NCBI RefSeq assembly: GCF_900105075.1
Contig: NZ_FNSK01000001.1
Location: 3,011,001-3,075,000, forward strand
Length of the DNA: 64,000 nt
Origin: Rhodobacter sp. 24-YEA-8
Lineage (GTDB): Bacteria > Pseudomonadota > Alphaproteobacteria > Rhodobacterales > Rhodobacteraceae
Direction of reading: 5' to 3'
In this document: piece by piece, positions 57,066-64,000 of the stretch
Layout: each line of letters opens with the position of its first letter
How positions within the stretch are numbered: position 1 is the stretch's first letter
Position numbers and translations under genes: made by a program
The notes under the pieces: generated by a model
Told to the model about the DNA's origin: nothing
Seen by the model: only the letters and a program-made list of their open reading frames with translations
Database searches by the model: none

Positions 57066-59693
57066 TCAGCCCAGCAGGGCCTTGAGCTCATAGATAAGAT
57101 TCAGGGCCCCGATCGGCGTAAGCTGGTCGGGGCTCGTTTCTTTCAGCCGGGCCTCGATCCTGCTTTCCTGTGCGGGTTTCACGGCAGAAGGCGGCGGGGC
57201 GGCGCGGAACAGCGGCAGGTCGTCGATCAGGGCGGCTTGTTTCGTACCCTGGCGGTCGCCCTGTTCAAGTGCTTCGAGAACCGTTTTCGCGCGTTCGATG
57301 ACCGAAGGCGGCAGGCCGGCGAGGCGGGCGACCTGGACGCCGTAGCTGCGGTCGGCGGCGCCGCGTTTGACCTCATGCAGGAAGATCACTTCGCCTTCCC
57401 ATTCACGCACCGAGACGGTGGCGTTCTCGACGCCATCGAGTTTCGCGGAAAGCTGGGTCATTTCGTGGTAATGGGTGGCGAAAAGCGCGCGGCAGCGGTT
57501 GATTTCGTGCAGATGTTCCAGCGTGGCCCAGGCGATGGAGAGGCCATCCCAGGTGGCGGTGCCACGGCCGATCTCATCCAGGATGACGAGGGCACGGTCA
57601 TCGGCCTGGTTCAGGATGGCGGCGGTTTCCACCATTTCGACCATAAAGGTCGAGCGGCCGCGCGCGAGGTCGTCTGATGCGCCGACGCGGCTGAAAAGCT
57701 GGCTGACAAGGCCGATATGGGCCGCGCGGGCCGGAACGAAACTGCCGGCCTGAGCCATCAGCGCGATCAGTGCATTCTGGCGCAGGAAGGTCGATTTACC
57801 CGCCATATTCGGGCCGGTCAGCAGCCAGATCGCGGGGGAATTGCCGGTGGTCAGGTCGCAGTCATTGGCGACAAAGCTCTGCCCGCCCTGGCGTCTGAGG
57901 GCACGTTCTACCACCGGATGGCGTCCGCCCTCGATCAGGAAAGCGCGGCTGTCATCGACCTTTGGCTCTGTCCAGTCGCCCTCGGCGGCGAGATCGGCAA
58001 AGCCGGCGCAAAGGTCGATTTCGGCGAGGGCACGGGCTGTGGCGCCAATTGGGCCCGCCTGGTCGAGAATCGCACGTTTCAGGCCTTCATAGTGACGTTT
58101 TTCTAGCTCAAGCGCCCGGTTGGATGAATTCAGGATCCGGGTTTCCAGATCTGACAGCGCAACCGTGGTGAACCGCACCTGACCCGCCGTGGTCTGGCGG
58201 TGGATGAAAAGGTCGGGATGGGCGCGGAGTTTTTCCTCGTGCGTCGTGGTGACCTCGATGAAATAGCCCAGCACGTTGTTATGCTTGATCTTCAGCGCCG
58301 AAACACCAGCATGTTCCGCATATTGCGCCTGCATGCCGGCGATCACGCCTCTGCCTTCGTCGCGCAACTGGCGGGTCTCATCCAGTTCATGGTCGAATCC
58401 GGTGGCGATAAAGCCGCCATCGCGCGCAAGCAGCGGCGGCTCGGCGACCAGCGCCCGGTCCAGCAGATCAACCAGGGTTTCATGGCCGGTGAGGGCCCGC
58501 GAGGCTTCGCTCAGCAGATCGGGCAGGTCGTTCAGTTTGCCCGTCAGGCTCAGGGCCTGGGTCAGGCCGGCGCGGATCGCGGTCAGATCCCGCGGGCCAC
58601 CGCGATCCAGTGCGAGTCGCGAGAGCGCGCGATCCATATCGGGCACGCGGCGCAGGTCGTTGCGCAGATCCTCGCGCAGCCGGCTTTTATCCAGGAGCGC
58701 GCGCAAAGCGTCATGGCGGCTGCGGATCGTGGTCAGATCGCGTGAGGGCGAGGAGAGACGGCGCTCCAGCAGGCGCGCTCCGGGGGCGGTCACGGTGCGG
58801 TCGATGGCGGCCAGCAGCGAGCCCTCGCGCCCGCCCGAAAGCGCCTGGGTGATTTCGAGATTGCGTCGGGTCGAGGCATCGATCTGCATGGTGCCGCCGG
58901 GCAGTTCTTTGATCGGCGGGCGCAAAAGCGGCAGGCGACCGCGCTGCGTCAGGTCGAGATAGTCGACCAGCCCGCCCATTGCCGCGATTTCGGCGCGGGT
59001 GAACGATCCAAACCCTTCAAGAGAGCTGACCTGCCACAGTGCACAAAGCCGCTTTTCGGCACCGGTGGAATCGAAACTCGCACGGGCCAGCGGCGTCATC
59101 GCGGCGCCGGAATCAGTCACCAGGCTTGCGATTTCGGTCGATTCTTCATCCGGAACCAGCAATTCGCGCGGCGCAAGCCGGGCCAACTCGGGCCCGAGGC
59201 GCGAGAGGGCGCAGGGCATGACCCGGAACTCGCCGGTCGAGATATCGCACCAGGCCAGCGCGCCCTCATCGCGCAGGGCGGTATAGGCTGCGAGGTAATT
59301 GTGGCGCCGCGCTTCGAGCAGGGAATCCTCGGTCAGGGTGCCGGGCGTTACCAGCCGAACCACATCGCGTTTCACCACCGATTTCGAGCCGCGCTTCTTC
59401 GCTTCGGCCGGGTCTTCCAGCTGTTCGGCGATGGCGACGCGGAATCCCTTGCGGATCAGTGTCAGAAGATAGCCTTCGGCGGCGTGATAGGGCACGCCGC
59501 ACATGGCAATCGGCTCGCCCTTATGGAAGCCGCGTTTGGTCAACGCGATATCCAGCGCCTCGGACGCCGCCAGGGCGTCATCAAAGAACATCTCGTAGAA
59601 GTCGCCCATCCGGTAGAACAACAAAGCCCCAGGATTCTGCGCTTTGATGTCGAGATATTGCGCCATCATTGGCGTGACGGTTTCGTCTGACAT
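57066..59693 (-). CDS. mutS: DNA mismatch repair protein MutS
   Basis: 875 residues. The N-terminal mismatch-binding Phe-x-Glu in [15 protein letters not shown], Walker [14 protein letters not shown], and [21 protein letters not shown]-dependent mismatch sensor. It starts at 59693, divergent from the malic enzyme gene. Confidence 0.95.
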   Translation of the reverse strand: MSDETVTPMMAQYLDIKAQNPGALLFYRMGDFYEMFFDDALAASEALDIALTKRGFHKGEPIAMCGVPYHAAEGYLLTLIRKGFRVAIAEQLEDPAEAKKRGSKSVVKRDVVRLVTPGTLTEDSLLEARRHNYLAAYTALRDEGALAWCDISTGEFRVMPCALSRLGPELARLAPRELLVPDEESTEIASLVTDSGAAMTPLARASFDSTGAEKRLCALWQVSSLEGFGSFTRAEIAAMGGLVDYLDLTQRGRLPLLRPPIKELPGGTMQIDASTRRNLEITQALSGGREGSLLAAIDRTVTAPGARLLERRLSSPSRDLTTIRSRHDALRALLDKSRLREDLRNDLRRVPDMDRALSRLALDRGGPRDLTAIRAGLTQALSLTGKLNDLPDLLSEASRALTGHETLVDLLDRALVAEPPLLARDGGFIATGFDHELDETRQLRDEGRGVIAGMQAQYAEHAGVSALKIKHNNVLGYFIEVTTTHEEKLRAHPDLFIHRQTTAGQVRFTTVALSDLETRILNSSNRALELEKRHYEGLKRAILDQAGPIGATARALAEIDLCAGFADLAAEGDWTEPKVDDSRAFLIEGGRHPVVERALRRQGGQSFVANDCDLTTGNSPAIWLLTGPNMAGKSTFLRQNALIALMAQAGSFVPARAAHIGLVSQLFSRVGASDDLARGRSTFMVEMVETAAILNQADDRALVILDEIGRGTATWDGLSIAWATLEHLHEINRCRALFATHYHEMTQLSAKLDGVENATVSVREWEGEVIFLHEVKRGAADRSYGVQVARLAGLPPSVIERAKTVLEALEQGDRQGTKQAALIDDLPLFRAAPPPSAVKPAQESRIEARLKETSPDQLTPIGALNLIYELKALLG

Positions 59694-59822
59694 GGTTCCC
59701 CCGGGCTTCGGCGCCGACCCTACAAAAACGAAGGCGTGACGAAAAGGCCGTCATCCGGGCTTTTCATTTCATGCGTGACAAGGCATGTGCAAAGTAACTT
59801 TAATTCGCACCATGGCCCGAAA

Positions 59823-62078
59823 ATGACCCGTTCCAGAACCACGCCCGAAGAAGCCCTCGCTTATCATTTCGAGCCGCGTCCGGGGAAATACGAGATCACT
59901 GCGTCGAAGCCAATGGCGACGCAGCGCGATCTGTCGCTGGCCTATTCGCCCGGGGTCGCGGTACCGGTCCAGGCCATCGCCGACCGGCCCGAGACGGCTT
60001 ATGACTATACGGTCAAAGGCAATATGGTCGCCGTTATCTCGAATGGAACGGCGATTCTGGGGATGGGGAACCTTGGCGCGCTGGCCTCGAAGCCGGTGAT
60101 GGAGGGGAAGGCGGTTCTTTTCAAGCGCTTTGCCGATGTGAATGCGATCGATATCGAGCTTGATACCGAAGATGCGGATGACATCATCAGGGCGGTAAAG
60201 CTGATGTCGCCGACCTTTGGCGGCATCAATCTCGAAGACATCAAGGCACCTGAATGCTTTATCATCGAGCAGCGGCTGAAAGAGATCTGCGATATCCCGG
60301 TCTTCCATGACGACCAGCATGGCACGGCGGTGATCTGTGCGGCGGGGCTGATCAACGCGCTGGAGATTTCGGGCAAGAAGATCCAGGACGTGAAGATCGT
60401 GCTGAACGGGGCAGGGGCCGCGGGGATCGCCTGTCTGGAACTGTTGAAATCCATGGGCGCGCGGCATGAGAATTGCATCATGTGCGACACCAAAGGTGTG
60501 ATTTACCAGGGCCGTACCGAGGGTATGAACCAGTGGAAATCGGCCCATGCGGTAAAGACCGATGCGCGCAGCCTTGAAGAGGCGATGGCCGGGGCGGATG
60601 TGTTCCTAGGCGTTTCGGCCAAAGGGGCGGTGACGCCAGAGATGGTCGCCTCGATGGCCGAGAATCCGGTGATCTTCGCCATGGCGAACCCCGATCCTGA
60701 AATCACGCCGGAAGAGGCCCATGCGGTTCGCGCGGATGCCATCGTGGCGACCGGGCGTTCGGATTATCCGAACCAGGTCAATAATGTGCTGGGCTTCCCC
60801 TATCTGTTCCGGGGTGCGCTGGATATCCATGCCCGCGCGATCAATGACGAGATGAAGATCGCCTGTGCGCAGGCGCTGGCGAAACTGGCGCGTGAGGATG
60901 TGCCGGATGAGGTGGCGATGGCCTATGGGCGCAAGCTGTCCTTTGGCCGCGATTACATCATTCCGACGCCGTTTGACCCGCGTCTGATCTATGTCGTGCC
61001 GCCCGCCGTGGCGAAGGCCGGAATGGATACCGGCGTGGCGCGCCGCCCGATCATCGATATGAAATCCTATGAGGCAAGCCTGAAGGCGCGGATGGACCCG
61101 ACGGCGACCATCCTGCAGGGCCTGCATGCAAGGGCCCGCCAGGCCCAGGCACGGATGATCTTTGCCGAAGGCGATGATCCGCGTGTCCTGCGTGCAGCGG
61201 TGGCCTGGCAGCGGTCTGGTCTGGGGAAATCTCTGGTTGTCGGGCGCGAGGCCGATGTGCGCGAAAAGCTGGATGCGGCGGGCCTTGGCGACGCGGTGCG
61301 CGAGCTGGAAGTGGTGAACGCCGCCAATTCCCGCCATCTCGATCAGTATAAAGACTTTCTCTACAAACGCCTGCAACGTCAGGGTCATGATCGCCAGGAC
61401 ATTCACCGCATTGCCGCACGCGACCGGCATGTGTTTGCATCGCTGATGCTCGCGCATGGCCATGGCGACGGCCTGGTGACCGGCGCGACCCGCAAATCGG
61501 CGCATGTCCTTTCCCTGATCAATACCGTCTTTGACGCCAAAGCGGTGGATGGCGCGGTGGGGGTGACCGCCTTGCTGCATAAGGGGCGGATCGTCTTCAT
61601 CACCGATACCCTGGTGCATGAATGGCCGGATGAAGAGGATCTGGCGACCATCGCGACCCGGGCCGCCGGCGTGGCGCGCTCGATGGGGGTCGACCCGCGT
61701 GTGGCTTTCGTCAGCTTCTCGACCTTTGGCTATCCGGTGTCGGAACGCGCGACCAAGATGCACCGGGCTGTCGATGTGCTGGACCGGCGCGGCGTCGATT
61801 TCGAATATGATGGCGAGATGACCGTCGATGTGGCGCTGAACAAGGATCAGATGGCGGCCTATCCTTTCTGTCGTCTGACCGGGCCCGCGAATATCCTTGT
61901 GGTGCCGGCGCGGCATTCGGCCTCGATCTCGGTCAAGCTGATGCAGGAAATGGCGGGGGCGACGGTGATCGGGCCGATCCTCTCTGGCGTCAACAAACCG
62001 ATCCAGATCTGTTCGACCTCGTCCACCGTCAATGACATCCTGAATATGGCGGTCATGGCGGCCTGCAAGGTCGGCTGA
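59823..62078 (+). CDS. maeB: NADP-dependent malic enzyme with phosphotransacetylase-like domain
   Basis: 751 residues in two parts: malic enzyme domain (residues about 1-430; DLSLAYSPGVAVP, VFHDDQHGTAV, NGAGAAGIACLELL) and a C-terminal phosphate acetyltransferase-like domain (about 430-751) which in MaeB proteins is usually regulatory. Converts malate to pyruvate with CO2 and NADPH. ATG at 59823 is the family start; the ribosome site is poor. Confidence 0.92.
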   Translation: MTRSRTTPEEALAYHFEPRPGKYEITASKPMATQRDLSLAYSPGVAVPVQAIADRPETAYDYTVKGNMVAVISNGTAILGMGNLGALASKPVMEGKAVLFKRFADVNAIDIELDTEDADDIIRAVKLMSPTFGGINLEDIKAPECFIIEQRLKEICDIPVFHDDQHGTAVICAAGLINALEISGKKIQDVKIVLNGAGAAGIACLELLKSMGARHENCIMCDTKGVIYQGRTEGMNQWKSAHAVKTDARSLEEAMAGADVFLGVSAKGAVTPEMVASMAENPVIFAMANPDPEITPEEAHAVRADAIVATGRSDYPNQVNNVLGFPYLFRGALDIHARAINDEMKIACAQALAKLAREDVPDEVAMAYGRKLSFGRDYIIPTPFDPRLIYVVPPAVAKAGMDTGVARRPIIDMKSYEASLKARMDPTATILQGLHARARQAQARMIFAEGDDPRVLRAAVAWQRSGLGKSLVVGREADVREKLDAAGLGDAVRELEVVNAANSRHLDQYKDFLYKRLQRQGHDRQDIHRIAARDRHVFASLMLAHGHGDGLVTGATRKSAHVLSLINTVFDAKAVDGAVGVTALLHKGRIVFITDTLVHEWPDEEDLATIATRAAGVARSMGVDPRVAFVSFSTFGYPVSERATKMHRAVDVLDRRGVDFEYDGEMTVDVALNKDQMAAYPFCRLTGPANILVVPARHSASISVKLMQEMAGATVIGPILSGVNKPIQICSTSSTVNDILNMAVMAACKVG

Positions 62079-62439
62079 TATCCGACCCCGATCTTGCTGA
62101 GGCGCTGCCGGAATTGCGGCGCCTTCAGCTTAAGGTCTGGGTCTGGATCGCCGGCCTTGCGGCGGGCGGCCTGATGCTGATCTGGCTGCTGACAAGTATC
62201 AGGTGGCGAAGGGGCAGGGCACCGGCCAGGGGATCAGCACCGGCGGCGTGACATTGCGCGAAAGTCATACTCATCTGCCGGCGCAATATGTTCAGAGGCA
62301 GCGGGTTATTCGCCGGGCGGCAGCAGATCTTGCGGGATTTGCGTCGGGCAAGCGCTGAGATCGGCCTCGTGCTGCATTTCGCGACCGAGGCGCTGAAGGC
62401 AGAGCGGGGCCTTTCCGGTCCCGCCCTGCAAGGGGTCTG
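62079..62439. other. Intergenic stretch with fragmented reading frames, possible gene remnant
   Basis: Between maeB and argG. One frame (from about 62080) gives a membrane-helix-like peptide without a start codon (PELRRLQLKVWVWIAGLAAG, about 62105-62165). A second frame gives a 50-residue segment ending ADLAGFASGKR (about 62358). A third gives an ATG frame 62288-62443. The switching between frames suggests a decayed gene for a small membrane protein. None is recognised. Confidence 0.4.
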
Positions 62440-63672
62440 TTAGCCCTTATTCGCCACGCGGGCGTTGCGGGTGGCGATCAGCCGCAGCCGCAATGCGTTC
62501 AGGCGGATAAAGCCTGCCGCATCTTTCTGATCATAGGCACCGGCATCTTCTTCAAAGGTGACATGCTTTTCGCTGTAAAGCGAATGGTCTGACCAGCGGG
62601 CGACGGTGCGCGCGACGCCTTTGTAAAGTTTCAGCTTCACGGTGCCCGAGACATATTCCTGGGTCTTGTCGATCAGGGCCTGCAGCGCCTCGCGTTCCGG
62701 CGAGAACCAGAAGCCATTGTAGATCAGCTCGGCATAGCGCGGCATGATCGAGTCCTTGAGGTGACCCGCGCCGCTGTCGAGCGTGATCTGCTCGATGCCG
62801 CGATGGGCTTCCAGCATGATGGTGCCGCCGGGGGTCTCGTAAACGCCGCGCGATTTCATGCCGACGAAACGGTTCTCGACGAAATCGAGCAAGCCGATGC
62901 CATGCTTGCCGCCCAGTTCGTTCAGTCGGGTCAACATGGTCGCGGGCGACAGCGCTTCGCCATTCAGCGCGACGGGATCGCCCTTTTCAAAGGTGATCTC
63001 GATGAATTCGGGTGTATTCGGCGCATCTTCCACGGCGACGATGCGCGAGGCGACATAGTCGGGTGCTTCAACTGCCGGGTCTTCCAGTACGGTGCCCTCG
63101 GACGAGGTGTGCAGCAGGTTGGCATCAACCGAGAAGGGCGCCTCGCCGCGCTTGTTTTTCGCAACCGGGATCTGGTTCGCCTCGGCGAATTCCAGAAGTT
63201 TGGTGCGGGACGAAAGATCCCATTCCCGCCAGGGCGCAATCACCTGGATCGACGGATCCAGCGCGGCCACGCCGAGTTCGAACCGGACCTGGTCATTGCC
63301 TTTGCCGGTCGCGCCATGTGCCACGGCATCTGCGCCGGTGGCCTGAGCGATCTCGACGAGGTGTTTTGCTATCAGCGGGCGGGCGATCGAGGTGCCAAGC
63401 AGATAGAGCCCCTCATAGACCGCATTGGCGCGGAACATCGGGAAGACGAAATCGCGCACGAATTCCTCGCGCAGGTCGAGGATGTGGATGTTTTCCTCTT
63501 TGATCCCCAGCAGCAGCGCTTTCTGGCGCGCCGGTTCCAGCTCTTCACCCTGGCCGAGATCGGCGGTAAAGGTCACCACCTCGCAGCCATATTCGGTTTG
63601 CAGCCATTTGAGGATGATCGAAGTGTCGAGGCCGCCCGAATAGGCAAGCACGACTTTGCTGGGCTTTTTCAC
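62440..63672 (-). CDS. argG: Argininosuccinate synthase
   Basis: 410 residues. [18 protein letters not shown] (pyrophosphatase P-loop), [10 protein letters not shown] and a C-terminal [19 protein letters not shown]-dependent joining of citrulline and aspartate in arginine synthesis. Starts with GTG at 63672, GGAG eight bases upstream. Confidence 0.95.
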   Translation of the reverse strand: MKKPSKVVLAYSGGLDTSIILKWLQTEYGCEVVTFTADLGQGEELEPARQKALLLGIKEENIHILDLREEFVRDFVFPMFRANAVYEGLYLLGTSIARPLIAKHLVEIAQATGADAVAHGATGKGNDQVRFELGVAALDPSIQVIAPWREWDLSSRTKLLEFAEANQIPVAKNKRGEAPFSVDANLLHTSSEGTVLEDPAVEAPDYVASRIVAVEDAPNTPEFIEITFEKGDPVALNGEALSPATMLTRLNELGGKHGIGLLDFVENRFVGMKSRGVYETPGGTIMLEAHRGIEQITLDSGAGHLKDSIMPRYAELIYNGFWFSPEREALQALIDKTQEYVSGTVKLKLYKGVARTVARWSDHSLYSEKHVTFEEDAGAYDQKDAAGFIRLNALRLRLIATRNARVANKG

Positions 63673-63830
63673 GGGAAGTGCTCCATTGCCGGTTTCGCCC
63701 GCGATTAGCGGGAAACCACAGGAAGGGCAAGCGAGGCCGCGTCATCCGGGTGTCGCCGGGCCCTTGTGACACGGCTTTTCGGCGCGGGACGGATCTTGCG
63801 CAACATCGCGCCTTGAGGCATGGCTCTGCC

Positions 63831-64000
63831 ATGACCGATTTTGTCCAAGCCGCAAGAGCCGCCGCGCGTGAGTTGCGCCAGCTGTTCCCCGAAACGCCGC
63901 TTCAGCGCAACGAGCATCTCTCGTCGCGTTATGAGGCCGATATCTGGCTGAAACGCGAAGATCTGACGCCGGTGCGCAGCTATAAGCTGCGGGGCGCCTT
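63831..64000 (+). CDS. ilvA: Threonine dehydratase, N-terminal part (cut by window end)
   Basis: The first 57 codons: FPETPLQRNEHLSSRYEAD followed by IWLKREDLTPVRSYKLRGA, which carries the PLP-binding Lys of IlvA. Deaminates threonine to 2-oxobutanoate for isoleucine synthesis. The gene runs off the right edge. It is divergent from argG with a 158-base gap. Confidence 0.85.
   Translation, partial: MTDFVQAARAAARELRQLFPETPLQRNEHLSSRYEADIWLKREDLTPVRSYKLRGA

Overview
The window looks like a chromosomal segment of a Gram-negative, flagellated alphaproteobacterium, most likely Rhodobacterales. The GC-rich coding bias, KDO biosynthesis genes, Rhodobacteraceae-type hut genes and the order dnaQ-coaE-aroE-maf / rho-mnmE-mnmG-rsmG-parA-parB all fit. 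That gene order, plus DnaA-box-like sites, AT-rich tracts and four parS sites between 43.7 and 54.0 kb, places the chromosome replication origin at about 45.4-46.0 kb. No phage, IS element, CRISPR array, rRNA or tRNA was recognised.

Layout. 1-5.0 kb (minus): a type I secreted, BapA-like Ig-repeat adhesin with a lipoprotein TolC-family channel and the first bases of a third gene. 5.9-14.8 kb (minus): an eight-gene catabolic operon: polyamine-type ABC importer (four genes), a divergent HisD-family dehydrogenase, a zinc alcohol dehydrogenase, an APH-fold kinase and an FMN 2-hydroxyacid oxidase. 15-17 kb: a divergent pair, an SDR dehydrogenase and a HisC-like aminotransferase. 17-19 kb: a decayed Tad-pilus relic (secretin fragment and an orphan TadE-like gene). 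19-27 kb: a complete five-step histidine utilisation cluster, hutF / hutIHGUD, with hutC. 27-30 kb: a probable D-apiose dehydrogenase and D-apionate lactonase pair. 30-36.6 kb: kdsA-kdsB, leuB and a two-gene (split) cobalamin-dependent methionine synthase. 36.7-42.5 kb: flgI, flgL, flgK, flgE, motB. 42.6-59.7 kb: origin-proximal housekeeping genes, then hemW-rdgB-rph, hrcA-grpE and mutS. 59.8-64 kb: malic enzyme, argG and the start of ilvA.

The most interesting signal is regulatory. The palindrome core GTATATAC, which fits the HutC-subfamily operator consensus GTNTANAC, occurs in three promoter regions: between hutF and hutI, in front of the eight-gene operon, and between the SDR and the HisC-like aminotransferase. 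This suggests that the HutC encoded here controls both histidine degradation and a neighbouring, apparently undescribed pathway built around a HisD paralogue with altered metal ligands. The pathway may feed an imidazole compound or other nitrogenous alcohol into hut. The substrate is not known from sequence.
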